Positions 16,010 through 24,621 of a stretch of DNA of 64,000 nucleotides are shown piece by piece (positions within the stretch are counted from its first letter, which is position 1; each line of letters starts with the position of its first letter). Origin of the DNA: Anaerolineae bacterium (GTDB lineage: Bacteria; Chloroflexota; Anaerolineae; Caldilineales; Caldilineaceae). The notes under the pieces are model-generated. The model worked only from the letters and a program-made list of their open reading frames with translations. It did no database searches and had not been told where the DNA came from. The stretch is from assembly GCA_030432295.1 (NCBI GenBank), contig JAUIHI010000002.1, positions 370,814-434,813 of the forward strand. Reading direction: 5' to 3'. Made by a program: the position numbers and the translations under genes.

Positions 16010-17857
16010 CTATTGATTGGCGATATAGGTCGTGCCAATCACCCAATCATTGCCCCAGTGGGGAGCAGCGATGCCGTTGGAATCCGGCACACGGAAACCG
16101 TCGCCCATGACATAGGGTTGGTAGAGTGTGCCCTGCCAGCGGTGGTTGATGAAGATAGAGCCCACGTCGTCCACCAGAATCTTCTCCGCATCGCGGAACA
16201 TCTGGTCACGCATGGCCGGATCGCCTACCAGCGGTGTAGCTTCGCTGATGAGGGTATCAAACTCGTCGTTCTTCCAGGAATGGCGTCCACCGGATTTGAA
16301 GATACCCAACATGTTGGTCGGGTCCAGGTAGTCCATACCGTAGGAGACAGCGCCGAAGGTCAGGCTGGTCGGCTTGGCATTCATGGCGTCGTTGTAGACT
16401 TTGTTGTCTTTGTTGGAAACTTCGATCTGCACATTCAGACATTCAGAGATAGAAGCAGCCGTTGCCTGGAAGACGGCAGACATCGCCGCTCCCTCGTTGC
16501 GCAGCCAGAGTTCCAGAGGCTCGAAGCCCTCACCGCCGGGGAAGCCCGCGTCGGTCAGGTACTGGTTGGCCAATTCGCAGTCGTACATCTGGTATTCGTG
16601 CAGGTCGCCGTTCACATCAGACGAGGGGAAACCGGGCATGAGGAAGGAGTAGGCAGGCGAGCCTTTGACCTCACCCATGACATTCGTCACGATGCTCTCC
16701 CGATCCACGGCGTGGGCAAAGGCCTTGCGCACATTGATATCGTTGAAGGGCGGGTTGAAGGTGTCAAAGAGCAGATAGTCGGTGCGGAAATCGCCGAAGT
16801 GACGGAAGTAGTTGGCACTCAGCACCGGATCGGCCATCACCAGATCGAGATCGGCTGGGGTCAAAGACTCGTAGCCGACAGTGTGGATTTCGCCATTTTG
16901 AAAGGCAGCAAAGAAGGTATCAGGAGCCATGTAGATGAACTCAAGCCGCTTCAGGTAGGGCGGAAGCGGGCCTTTGTACATAGGATTGGCTTCCATCACG
17001 ATCTCTTTGCCAGGGTCCAATGTGGTCAAAATGAAGCGACCGGAAGAAACGGAGGTAGCCGGATCGCTGTTGTAGTAGGGGCCGTGCTCCTCCAGCGCCT
17101 TGGCCTGCAACGGCCAGGCAAAGTGCATCATGCCAGGCAGGGGCGGGAAGGGGCTATAGGTGGTAACTTGCAGGGTCAAATCATCCGCGGCGACGACGCC
17201 CAACTCTTCCAGGGGCACTTCGCCGGCGATGGCCTCATCCCAGTTTTTGATGACGCCAGAATAGAACCAGGAGAAATCCCAGGCATGCTCCGGATCAGCC
17301 GCATAGCGATAGGTCTGCACCCAGTCGTTGGCGGTGACAGGAGTTCCATCGGACCACATCATGCCAGGACGCAGGTGGAAGGTCCAGGTCAGGCCATCGT
17401 CCGAGGCTTCCCAGCTTTCGGCAGCCATGGGGATGACGTTGAAATCTTTGTCCAGGTCAACCAGGGCCAGGGAGAAGGCACTGTCGCCAGCACAGAAGCG
17501 CTGGTAGACGGCAACCATAAAGTCGAAGGTTGTCTGATTGGCCGTATTGGAACAGGCCTGAACCAGTACCTGCTCGTCGTAGGGCACAGCATCCTCAGGC
17601 AGCATTGTGCCATAGACAGTCATCATCGGGTCGGCTTCGGCAGCCGGGGCTTCGGTCGGGGCAGCTTCCGGGGCCGGTGCTTCGGCAGCCGGAGCTTCGG
17701 TCGGCTCAGGTGCGGCCGCCTCGGCGGGAGCGGGGGCCTCTGCCTCTGGGGCAGGGGACGCCGGGGCGCAGGCCGACAGCAACATTGCCATCGCCAACAT
17801 CACATACAGGGCAACACGAAATGACGAAACACGGTGGTGTTTCAAAGATACATCCAC
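16010..17857 (-). CDS. ABC transporter substrate-binding lipoprotein, family 5
   Basis: 615 residues, GTG start with AAGGAG six bases before. The signal sequence ends in LLSAC (Cys30). A ~45-residue Ala/Pro/Glu linker (31-76) follows. The SBP_bac_5 fold is visible by AAESWEASDDGLTWTFHLRPG, WSDGTPVTANDWV and FNDINVRKAFAHAVDRE. It should deliver peptides or similar solutes to the two downstream permeases. Two or three internal cysteines (VQACSNT, YDCEL, SECLN) may form disulfides. The long linker is typical of Gram-positive-like or monoderm anchoring. Confidence 0.92.
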   Translation of the reverse strand: MDVSLKHHRVSSFRVALYVMLAMAMLLSACAPASPAPEAEAPAPAEAAAPEPTEAPAAEAPAPEAAPTEAPAAEADPMMTVYGTMLPEDAVPYDEQVLVQACSNTANQTTFDFMVAVYQRFCAGDSAFSLALVDLDKDFNVIPMAAESWEASDDGLTWTFHLRPGMMWSDGTPVTANDWVQTYRYAADPEHAWDFSWFYSGVIKNWDEAIAGEVPLEELGVVAADDLTLQVTTYSPFPPLPGMMHFAWPLQAKALEEHGPYYNSDPATSVSSGRFILTTLDPGKEIVMEANPMYKGPLPPYLKRLEFIYMAPDTFFAAFQNGEIHTVGYESLTPADLDLVMADPVLSANYFRHFGDFRTDYLLFDTFNPPFNDINVRKAFAHAVDRESIVTNVMGEVKGSPAYSFLMPGFPSSDVNGDLHEYQMYDCELANQYLTDAGFPGGEGFEPLELWLRNEGAAMSAVFQATAASISECLNVQIEVSNKDNKVYNDAMNAKPTSLTFGAVSYGMDYLDPTNMLGIFKSGGRHSWKNDEFDTLISEATPLVGDPAMRDQMFRDAEKILVDDVGSIFINHRWQGTLYQPYVMGDGFRVPDSNGIAAPHWGNDWVIGTTYIANQ

Positions 17858-17939
17858 TTTTCGCTCCTTTTCTACATTGAACGGGTCGTTGAGAGTTTGT
17901 TCACAAGCCGGGGAGGATTCTGGCTGGCAGAACCGCTAT

Positions 17940-17968
17940 AGTGTACTGCAACTGAGTTGAGGATGCAA
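17940..17968 (-). promoter_or_regulatory. Candidate sigma-70 promoter for the peptide transporter
   Basis: Read on the minus strand: TTGCAT (17968-17963), 17-bp spacer, TACACT (17945-17940), about 80 bases before the GTG at 17857. It lies in the intergenic region divergent to dtd. Confidence 0.5.
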
Positions 17969-18092
17969 ACTGGTTTTGATAACGGCGAATTTCTCCTTTA
18001 GGGCGAAGTCAGGGTAGGATAGCGGAGGAATAGCGGGGCAATCACCCGCAATATTTTTGCCTACCCCATAACCTCAAACCAGGAGCAGTCTT

Positions 18093-18536
18093 GTGCGAGC
18101 AGTGATTCAGCGGGTTAGCCAGGCCAGCGTGCGAGTAGACGGTGCGGTCGTCGGTCAGATCGGTCCCGGCTTTCTTGTTCTGCTGGGCATCACCCACAGC
18201 GACGGAGAGGACGAGGCAACCTGGCTGGCAAAAAAGATCGCTGGTCTGCGCCTCTTTGAGGACGCGGAGGGCAAGATGAATCTGGGGCTGGCCGATGTGG
18301 GCGGCGCCGTATTGGCCGTCAGCCAGTTCACCCTCTATGGCAATGCTGCCAAAGGACGTCGTCCCAGTTTCACCCAAGCCGCCCGGCCCGAACAGGCCCA
18401 GCCCCTCTACGAGCACTTTTGCGCGGCGCTGCGGACAGAAGGAGTCGAAGTGGCCCAGGGCATCTTCCAGGCTCATATGCAGGTGGCACTGGTCAACGAC
18501 GGGCCGGTGACACTGATTGTAGAGACGGGGGATTAG
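18093..18536 (+). CDS. dtd: D-aminoacyl-tRNA deacylase
   Basis: 147 residues, full length for the family. It removes D-amino acids mis-attached to tRNA. The N-terminal [13 protein letters not shown], the SQFTLYG motif and the C-terminal NDGPVT cross-subunit Gly-Pro motif are present. Start is GTG with AGGAG 8 nt before. It converges with rsmI; the stop TAG (18534-18536) directly touches the left arm of a 14-bp palindrome. Confidence 0.95.
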   Translation: MRAVIQRVSQASVRVDGAVVGQIGPGFLVLLGITHSDGEDEATWLAKKIAGLRLFEDAEGKMNLGLADVGGAVLAVSQFTLYGNAAKGRRPSFTQAARPEQAQPLYEHFCAALRTEGVEVAQGIFQAHMQVALVNDGPVTLIVETGD

Positions 18537-18595
18537 AGAGTGGAGATTGCGTCGGGACAATCTTTCAATCTCCAAATCTCTCAATCTCCACTCTC
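18536..18595. repeat. 14-bp inverted repeat between dtd and rsmI
   Basis: Left arm gagagtggagattg (18536-18549) and right arm caatctccactctc (18582-18595). The right arm encodes the last codons of rsmI, whose stop TGA (18583-18581) lies on the arm edge. The loop holds further copies of the word caatctcc. Confidence 0.85.
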
Positions 18596-19258
18596 CCTTG
18601 CCCCGCCGATAACCACCATAAACTCCCCTTTCAACGTCTGCCCTTCCACCCCTGCCAGCAGTTCGGAAAGCGTGCCCCGTTCCACTTTCTCATACAGTTT
18701 GGTCAGGTCGTTGGCAAGCGCGGCGGGCCGGTCGCCGTAGACGGCCAGGGCATCGGCCAGAAACGCAGCCAGGCGATAGGGACTTTCGTAGAATACGAGG
18801 GTGTGAGGCGAGGCCGCGTCCACATCCAGAAAGCGGCGGCGCGCCCCACTCTTGCGGGGGGGAAAGCCCCGATAGGTGAAGCTGTGCAGAGGCAGCCCGG
18901 AGAGGACCAGGGCCATTATCAGCCCGGTGGGGCCGGGAATCATCGTGACCGGCAGTTCTTCTTCGATGGCCCGGCGCACAGCTGTGTAGCCCGGATCGGA
19001 AATGCCCGGCGTGCCCGCGTCGGTGACAATCGCCACAGACTGGCCTGCCTTCAACAGGCCAACGATTCGCTCGACGGCCTGTCTTTCGTTGTGTTCGTGA
19101 AAAGGGATTTGGTTGGCGCTGATCTCAAAATGGGCCAGCAGCCGCCCGGTCTTGCGGGTGTCTTCGGCGGCGACTACATCCACTGTGCGCAGGGTTTCCA
19201 GGGCGCGCAGACTGATGTCGTCCAGATGGCCGATGGGGGTCGCTACCAGATAGAGCAT
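18581..19258 (-). CDS. rsmI: 16S rRNA (cytidine-2'-O)-methyltransferase
   Basis: 225 residues; SAM-dependent methylation of C1402 in 16S rRNA. Family motifs: [16 protein letters not shown] at the N-terminus, [25 protein letters not shown] and [10 protein letters not shown]. The C-terminus is ~50 residues shorter than E. coli RsmI, lacking the C-terminal helical extension. The final residues ESGD and the stop codon are contributed by the palindrome arm at 18582-18595. GGAG lies 8 nt before the ATG. Confidence 0.93.
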   Translation of the reverse strand: MLYLVATPIGHLDDISLRALETLRTVDVVAAEDTRKTGRLLAHFEISANQIPFHEHNERQAVERIVGLLKAGQSVAIVTDAGTPGISDPGYTAVRRAIEEELPVTMIPGPTGLIMALVLSGLPLHSFTYRGFPPRKSGARRRFLDVDAASPHTLVFYESPYRLAAFLADALAVYGDRPAALANDLTKLYEKVERGTLSELLAGVEGQTLKGEFMVVIGGARESGD

Positions 19259-19287
19259 CAGGCCGTCTCCGGGGGAAGCACAGGGGC

Positions 19288-19367
19288 AAAGTCCCCGGCA
19301 CTTTCTGTCCGTGCGAGCCTGTATACGGCGAACCTGGCATCAGCGTTCGTGAAGTGCCGGGGACTTT
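19288..19367. repeat. 16-bp inverted repeat, 48-nt loop
   Basis: aaagtccccggcactt (19288-19303) pairs perfectly with aagtgccggggacttt (19352-19367). It fills the gap between the corrinoid protein gene and rsmI on the minus strand. Confidence 0.85.
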
Positions 19368-19379
19368 CGAGTACACACA

Positions 19380-20060
19380 TCAGGCTTTTTGACGCTGTTT
19401 CAGCAGATAGGCTTTGGCGATGTCCACACTGACCGCGGCGTCTCGCCCGTAGGCGTCTGCCCCCACATCTTTGGCGAAGTTCTCAGTAACCGGCGCGCCG
19501 CCCACCATCACATAAACGTCGTCCCGCATCCCCTCTTCGCCCAGTGTATCAACGACAACTTTCATATAAGGCATCGTCGTCGTCAGAAGCGCGCTCATCC
19601 CCAGCAGTTGGGGCTTGTGCTCGCGGACAGCGGCGATGAACATATCCGCGTCCACATTGATGCCCAGGTTGATGACCTCCAGACCTGCGCCCTCCATCAT
19701 CATTGCCACCAGATTTTTGCCGATGTCGTGGATGTCGCCCTTGACGGTGCCGATGACGATTTTGCCGATCTGCTCTGCGCCGGTTTCGGTGAGCAGAGGA
19801 CGCAGAATTTCCATCCCGCCCTTCATCGCGTTGGCAGCCATCAGCACTTCCGGCACAAAGAGAATGCCATCCCGGAAGTCCACACCGACGATTTCCATCC
19901 CGGCCACCAGTCCCTGGTCCAGAATCTCCTGGGGGGTGTAGCCCCGGGCCAATCCTTCGTGGGTCTGGGCTACGATCTCCTCACGCAAGCCGTCATAGAG
20001 GTCGTCCTGCATCTGCAAGAAAAGGTCTTCATCGCTCAGATCAGAAAAATCGAAATCCAT
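19380..20060 (-). CDS. Corrinoid protein of a methyltransferase system
   Basis: 226 residues. A helical cap (residues ~1-90, with GLVAGMEIVGVDFRDGILFVPEVL) is followed by a B12-binding Rossmann domain. The cobalt-ligand motif DIHDIGKN puts the axial histidine at 111; SALLTTTMPYMK and VGGAPVT complete the site. Such proteins carry the methyl group between a substrate-specific methyltransferase (MttB/MtbB type) and a methylcobalamin:acceptor enzyme. No MttB-like gene is adjacent; a URO-D-type methyltransferase of the right family lies at 35518. GGAG lies 7 nt before the ATG. Confidence 0.92.
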   Translation of the reverse strand: MDFDFSDLSDEDLFLQMQDDLYDGLREEIVAQTHEGLARGYTPQEILDQGLVAGMEIVGVDFRDGILFVPEVLMAANAMKGGMEILRPLLTETGAEQIGKIVIGTVKGDIHDIGKNLVAMMMEGAGLEVINLGINVDADMFIAAVREHKPQLLGMSALLTTTMPYMKVVVDTLGEEGMRDDVYVMVGGAPVTENFAKDVGADAYGRDAAVSVDIAKAYLLKQRQKA

Positions 20061-20129
20061 AGCATTCTCCAGAATCAGGTGGGCCGGTAGTCCCCATTCT
20101 AACGGGCACTGGCGGGGAGGGCAAAGATC

Positions 20130-20200
20130 GATATTGGGTATTGGATATTTCGTACTGACGCGGCTTCTTCACCCCAACCAAATATCCAATACCCAATATC
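20130..20200. repeat. 21-bp perfect inverted repeat, family E
   Basis: Arms 20130-20150 and 20180-20200, built from the words gatattgggtattggatat. The right arm overlaps the last codons and the stop (20201-20199) of the aminotransferase gene, so the repeat supplies its stop codon. Confidence 0.9.
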
Positions 20201-21338
20201 AAATATCCGTAAACGCCTCCACAGCGCCGAAGAGTCTTTCCAAATCCCCATCCCAACACTCGCCCATATGGGCAATGCGGATGGCCTTGCCCTTGTAATC
20301 GCCGTAGCCATCGGAGAGTTCCATCTCCTGCCCGGCCAGAAATCCGTTGAGCGCTGCGACATCCCAGCCGAAAGTGTTGGCAATCGTCGTCACTGTGGGC
20401 GACGCGTAGCCCTCCTCCGCCATCAGCCCCAAGCCTTTTTCCACCGCCCAGGAGCGGGTGCGTTCAGCCAACCGGTGATGGCGGGCAAAACGGGCTTCCG
20501 CGCCTTCGGCAAAGATGCGGTCGAGTTGGATGCTCAATGCCCGCATCAACGAAATGGCCGGGGTGGCTGGCGTGGTGTTGCGTTTGAGATAGCGCTCCAG
20601 CAGCACAAAATCGAAGTACCAGCCCCGCCCGCTGACTGTTTTGGCCTTTGCCAGCGCGCGGTCGCTGACCGCGGCGAAGGAGAGACCCGGCGGCAGGGCC
20701 AGGGCCTTCTGGCTGGAAGTCAGGCAGATGTCCAGCCCCCATTCGTCCACAGGGATGCGGGTTCCGCTGAAGGAGGAGACCGCGTCCACCAGCACAAGCG
20801 TCTCCGGGCTGATCGAACGGACAGCCGCGGCGATTTCACCGACAGGGCTGGTGACGCCGGTGCTGGTCTCGTTGTGGACGACAGTAATGGCATCCACTGG
20901 GCCGTCGGCCAGCGCGGTGGAAAGGGCCTGGGCCACCTGAGCCGGCTTCACAGCGGTACACCAGGGCAGATCGATGCGGATGGCCTCTTTGCCACAGCCC
21001 ACCGACACATCGGACCAGCGCTGGCTGAAAGCGCCGTTGACAAAGTTGATCACCCTCCCATCCCCCACACAGTTGCGGATGGCGGCTTCGTGCATGGCCG
21101 AGCCAGTGGCAGCCAGAATATAGACACGGCTGTCTGTGAAGAAAAGCTGCTTCAGTTGCTCTTCGCACTTGGCATAGAGAGCTTCGAATTCGTCCGAGCG
21201 GTGGCCGATCATCGGCGCGGTCTGCGCGGCCAGGACATCCGGGTGCACGTCTGTAGGGCCGGGGATAAAGAGGCGCTGGGGTGGTTTGCCCACGGGTGTT
21301 TCGGTGATAGGGGAAGTCATCACAGCAGAGAAAGTCAT
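20199..21338 (-). CDS. Class V aminotransferase (alanine/serine-glyoxylate type)
   Basis: 379 residues from ATG 21338, preceded by AAAGGAAAG. A small-domain start LFIPGPTDVHPDVLAA, the VDAVSSFSGTRIPVDEWG segment and the PLP lysine in LTSSQKALALPPG mark the alanine-glyoxylate/serine-glyoxylate aminotransferase group (also phosphonate aminotransferases). It is encoded directly upstream of the corrinoid protein on the same strand, 138 bases away. The C-terminus ends in a palindrome arm. Confidence 0.88.
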   Translation of the reverse strand: MTFSAVMTSPITETPVGKPPQRLFIPGPTDVHPDVLAAQTAPMIGHRSDEFEALYAKCEEQLKQLFFTDSRVYILAATGSAMHEAAIRNCVGDGRVINFVNGAFSQRWSDVSVGCGKEAIRIDLPWCTAVKPAQVAQALSTALADGPVDAITVVHNETSTGVTSPVGEIAAAVRSISPETLVLVDAVSSFSGTRIPVDEWGLDICLTSSQKALALPPGLSFAAVSDRALAKAKTVSGRGWYFDFVLLERYLKRNTTPATPAISLMRALSIQLDRIFAEGAEARFARHHRLAERTRSWAVEKGLGLMAEEGYASPTVTTIANTFGWDVAALNGFLAGQEMELSDGYGDYKGKAIRIAHMGECWDGDLERLFGAVEAFTDI

Positions 21339-21413
21339 TCTCTTTCCTTTGTGTCTTTGCGTATTGGTGATTCCGATCACCGCTGATCGATTGTCGCGCT
21401 GCGCTGCCCAGTC

Positions 21414-21443
21414 AGTATAGTAGGAAAGCGGGAATCGATCCAA
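21414..21443 (-). promoter_or_regulatory. Promoter for the class V aminotransferase
   Basis: On the minus strand: TTGGAT (21443-21438), 18-bp spacer, TATACT (21419-21414), 76 bases before the gene. Confidence 0.55.
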
Positions 21444-21463
21444 AATCAGGGGAGCGAAAGCGG

Positions 21464-21492
21464 TTTACATTCTGTCCAAAAGAGTGTAGTCT
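21464..21492 (+). promoter_or_regulatory. Candidate promoter for the TMEM43-like gene
   Basis: TTTACA (21464-21469), 17-bp spacer, TAGTCT (21487-21492). It is divergent from the aminotransferase promoter and 43 bases before ATG 21536. Confidence 0.45.
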
Positions 21493-21535
21493 ATTGGAGA
21501 ATCTTTGCCCGAAACACAACACGGACCCCTTTCTG

Positions 21536-22639
21536 ATGACCCAATTTCTCAATCTATTCACGCGCGGCCGCCAGGATCGTTCTGGTTGCTCCCCGATTCT
21601 GCTGATTGGCGGATCAATCGTAGCTTTCCTCGCCGCCACCGGCATTCTGTGGACCAACGAAGGCAGAGTAGATTTTGGCCGCATCGGCGCGCAGAGCGTC
21701 CCCATCGAGACAACTGCCATCGACCCGGCCAGGGAAGGCGCGTTTGTGGCGGCCAGCGGCCTGCTGACCGGTGGCAGTCCAGTCGGCGACGGCACACTCC
21801 TGCATCCCGGCGACTGGCTGGAGGTAGAGCGGCTGGTGGAGATGTACGCCTGGGAGCAGAAATCTGCGGGCAGCGATGAATCCAGCGGTTACACATACCA
21901 GACGGCCTGGAGCGATGACCCCACAGATTCGTCCACCTTCGATGTGCCCGACGGCCACACGAACCCGCCTCTGGGCATCTCTCCCGGCAGCTTTCGCCCA
22001 GAGAATGGGCAGTTAGGCAGCTATCGAGTCGATCTGCGCGGGCTAGACCTGCCCGACGGCGAACCGCTGGTGCTGAACAAAGAGCAAATGATTGCGGAGT
22101 CAGACCGCGCTCTTTCGGGCGAGTACATTTTTGTGGGCAACGGCACGCCGGCTGAACCAGAAGTGGGCGACCTGCGCATCCGCTTCCAGGCAGTGCCCAG
22201 CGGCAAGACGGCCACCCTTTTCGGACAGATCGAAGGTGACCAGATTGTCCCCTATTTCCACAAGGAGCGGGACCGGCTCTACCGGGCCTTCTTCAGCGGG
22301 CGGGCCGACGCGCTGGCAGCGATGAGCGAGGAGTATCGCTTTGCCCTGTGGGGGATGCGGGCGGCGGGGTTGCTGCTCTATTGGACCAGTCTGATGCTCG
22401 TCTTTAGCCCCTTCACCCGGCTGCTGGGGGGTGTGCCATTGCTGGGGCGGCTGGGCAAAGGGCTAATCGCAGTCGTCACATTTGTGGTGGCCGCGCTGTT
22501 GGCGCTGATGGTGGCGTCGATTGCCTACATTTTTCACAATCCGCTGGTAATGCTGCTGCTTCTCGTCCTGGCCGGGATGCTCTTTGCTGTGGGCCGGGTA
22601 CTGTGGGCGCGCAAGGAGAGTAAGACAGTTGGTGCATAG
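21536..22639 (+). CDS. TMEM43 family membrane protein
   Basis: About 367 residues from ATG 21536; a TTG 42 bases upstream is also in frame and neither start has a clear ribosome site. One N-terminal helix (PILLIGGSIVAFLAATGILW) leads into NEGRVDFG and a large extracytoplasmic domain (~40-280). Three or four C-terminal helices follow (GMRAAGLLLYWTSLMLVF, GLIAVVTFVVAALLALMVAS, LVMLLLLVLAGMLFAVG). This architecture matches the TMEM43 family found in eukaryotic nuclear membranes and scattered bacteria, whose bacterial role is unknown. Confidence 0.82.
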   Translation: MTQFLNLFTRGRQDRSGCSPILLIGGSIVAFLAATGILWTNEGRVDFGRIGAQSVPIETTAIDPAREGAFVAASGLLTGGSPVGDGTLLHPGDWLEVERLVEMYAWEQKSAGSDESSGYTYQTAWSDDPTDSSTFDVPDGHTNPPLGISPGSFRPENGQLGSYRVDLRGLDLPDGEPLVLNKEQMIAESDRALSGEYIFVGNGTPAEPEVGDLRIRFQAVPSGKTATLFGQIEGDQIVPYFHKERDRLYRAFFSGRADALAAMSEEYRFALWGMRAAGLLLYWTSLMLVFSPFTRLLGGVPLLGRLGKGLIAVVTFVVAALLALMVASIAYIFHNPLVMLLLLVLAGMLFAVGRVLWARKESKTVGA

Positions 22640-22668
22640 CGACCCAAACGTCCGTTTAACACGATCCA

Positions 22669-22698
22669 TTGCTGGATATCCACCCCATAGAGTACAAT
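22669..22698 (+). promoter_or_regulatory. Promoter with TACAAT-RTCCGCG signature (1)
   Basis: TTGCTG (22669-22674), 18-bp spacer, TACAAT (22693-22698), immediately followed by atccgcg. It lies about 65 bases before the HIT gene. The same layout recurs at 24488 and 29932. Confidence 0.55.
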
Positions 22699-22762
22699 AT
22701 CCGCGTGCGTACAGGATAATAATAGTTAGATGTCTACCGATTTCTGCCAATGAGGTGTGCCA

Positions 22763-23143
22763 GTGAACTGTCCATACTGTCCCATCAGCGTTCCAGAAAT
22801 GAAGGTTATTTTCAAAAATGACTTGGCGCTATTTATGCAGAATGAGCGGTATCAAGGTGCTCTCAAACATTCCGGCGTCATCATTCCGATCCAGCACAAA
22901 GAGACAGTTTTTGATCTAAGCGAGGCAGAGATCATTGCCACCTTTAGACTATTATCGGTCGTCAAAAAGTGGATGGATGAGAACTTTGCACCGGATGGAT
23001 ACAACATCGGTTGGAATTGCGGCATGACTGGTGGCCAAGAGGTCTTTCACGCACACATGCATGTGATCCCGAGGTTTCGTCAGGAACCATTGGCGGGCAA
23101 AGGAATCAGAACACTTCTGAAGTCACACGCAAACAAATGGTAA
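22763..23143 (+). CDS. HIT family protein
   Basis: 126 residues; a histidine-triad nucleotide hydrolase/transferase. The triad is in HAHMHVIPR. The N-terminal CPYC pair probably binds zinc as in many HIT proteins. HSGVIIPIQHKETVFDL is typical. A GTG at 22757 is also possible; GTG 22763 fits better to TGAGG 7 nt upstream. The gene is markedly more A+T-rich than its left neighbour and is followed by an attC-like stem, suggesting lateral transfer. Confidence 0.88.
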   Translation: MNCPYCPISVPEMKVIFKNDLALFMQNERYQGALKHSGVIIPIQHKETVFDLSEAEIIATFRLLSVVKKWMDENFAPDGYNIGWNCGMTGGQEVFHAHMHVIPRFRQEPLAGKGIRTLLKSHANKW

Positions 23144-23165
23144 GCCTTAGCGAGTATTCAGCTAC

Positions 23166-23263
23166 ACCTAACAAGCCAGCGGAACAGACAGGCGACAGCA
23201 CAAGCTTTTTTCCTATACGCAAGTCTCTCACCTGTCGCCCGCTGCTCACAGCCAACGTTGATG
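23166..23263 (+). other. attC-like recombination site (decayed)
   Basis: ACCTAAC (23166-23172) fits the RYYYAAC box. The stem uses cagcgg (23177-23182) with ccgctg (23239-23244) and ggcgacag (23191-23198) with ctgtcgcc (23232-23239), with an 8-nt one-sided bulge. GTTGATG (23257-23263) only half fits GTTRRRY. It follows the HIT gene as an attC follows a cassette gene. This is suggestive, not proven. Confidence 0.4.
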
Positions 23264-23306
23264 GAATCGTGATGTCAATGCGACGAACAGGAACCACACA
23301 ACAAAG

Positions 23307-24377
23307 ATGAATTTATTCCTCTGCCAGAACTGTCAAAATACAGTGTTTTTTGAGAATACTCACTGCGAAAGCTGCCAAAGTGAGTTGGGATTCTTGGCCG
23401 CCGGATTGCGCCTCATCACACTAAAATCTCACCCAAATGGAATGAGTGCCTTTGATGATGCCAATCAACAACTCAAATATTGTGAAAACTTCCACGAAGG
23501 AGCCTGCAACTGGTTGTTACCGGTCGATTCCGCGTACAGTCTCTGTTCGGCCTGCGATCTCAACCACAAAATTCCCAATCTGAATTCCGAAGAACACCGG
23601 CAAGACTGGATCAAGATTGAGAGCGCCAAACACCGACTCGTCTATGAGTTATTGTACCTGGGTTTACCGGTGATCAGCAAGCGTTTGGATCCGGAAGCCG
23701 GATTGTCCTTCAACTTTCTTGCCGAAGATCTGATGGAAACCAGTGAGCCAATAATGACCGGTCATATGCAGGGGCTGATCACCCTCAATACTGCCGAAGC
23801 CGATCCGGTGCAAAGGGAAAAGATGAAAGCGCAGATGGAAGAACCGTACCGCACGCTGATTGGTCACTTCCGTCACGAGATCGGTCACTACTACTGGGAT
23901 CTGTTGATCCGCCCCAACAACAGCAAGCTGGCCGCCTACCGTTCTCTCTTTGGCGACGAAAGCCAGGACTATCAAGATGCCCTCGACAGGCACTATCAAT
24001 CAGGTCCTCCGGGCAATTGGCATGAGCAATTTGTCAGCGCCTATGCGTCCTGTCATCCTTGGGAGGATTGGGCAGAAACCTGGGCACACTATATGCATCT
24101 CATCTCGACCCTGCACACAGCGCAGGCCTACGGTTTAAGCTTGCAACCCAAAATTGATTCCACTTCGAAGCAGATACCAGCCATGGACCTAAAGCTGGAC
24201 TACGATCTGTTGCGAGAAAAGGATATGAATATCATACTGTCAGATTGGCTGAAGCTGACGCTGGCAGTGAACAGTTTGAACAGAAGTATGGGCCAACCCG
24301 ACTTGTACCCGTTCATCCTTCCCCCGCAGGTCAGAGAGAAATTGGGTTTCGTTCATCAACTCATTATCGAACTTTGA
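23307..24377 (+). CDS. Putative zinc-binding metallopeptidase (Peptidase_Mx type)
   Basis: 356 residues. An N-terminal zinc ribbon is formed by CQNC (6-9) and CESC (20-23), with a further CSAC near 80. The metallopeptidase core has HFRHEIGHYYWD, an HExxH zinc site, followed by FGDE and WEDWAETWAHYMH, where the Glu/His pair could supply the third ligand. The pattern matches the uncharacterised family annotated as putative zinc-binding metallopeptidase. No signal peptide, so cytoplasmic. A+T content is higher than the flanks. Confidence 0.82.
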   Translation: MNLFLCQNCQNTVFFENTHCESCQSELGFLAAGLRLITLKSHPNGMSAFDDANQQLKYCENFHEGACNWLLPVDSAYSLCSACDLNHKIPNLNSEEHRQDWIKIESAKHRLVYELLYLGLPVISKRLDPEAGLSFNFLAEDLMETSEPIMTGHMQGLITLNTAEADPVQREKMKAQMEEPYRTLIGHFRHEIGHYYWDLLIRPNNSKLAAYRSLFGDESQDYQDALDRHYQSGPPGNWHEQFVSAYASCHPWEDWAETWAHYMHLISTLHTAQAYGLSLQPKIDSTSKQIPAMDLKLDYDLLREKDMNIILSDWLKLTLAVNSLNRSMGQPDLYPFILPPQVREKLGFVHQLIIEL

Positions 24378-24487
24378 TATCGCCTGTTTTATTGGGTCAC
24401 GCTGGTCAAGCGACGCCGCCGCAAATCGAGCGTACAAGCGTCCTCTCGACTGAACAATATCCCCCAATGGCTGCTTCGCGCGCCCTG

Positions 24488-24517
24488 TTGTCAGGTAAAT
24501 GTCGCGTATGTTACAAT
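24488..24517 (+). promoter_or_regulatory. Promoter with TACAAT-RTCCGCG signature (2)
   Basis: TTGTCA (24488-24493), 18-bp spacer, TACAAT (24512-24517), followed by gtccgcg, 105 bases before the methyltransferase ATG. Confidence 0.6.
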
Positions 24518-24621
24518 GTCCGCGCCTGGATGACAATCGCTGGGCGGAATCCGATAGAGGGCAACACAGGACCAACGGAGGGGCAGACGACTTCGGTCTT
24601 TACTGAGAGTGGGCGGAACGC

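Noticed and set aside
16013..17824. 603-codon plus-strand open frame opposite the peptide-binding protein
   Set aside because: Antisense to a gene with clear lipobox and family motifs; the composition (His/Gly/Arg-rich) is typical of G+C-driven mirror frames.
20061..20129. Cobalamin riboswitch upstream of the corrinoid protein
   Set aside because: The upstream region is part of a short gap with a simple palindrome; no B12-box was seen.
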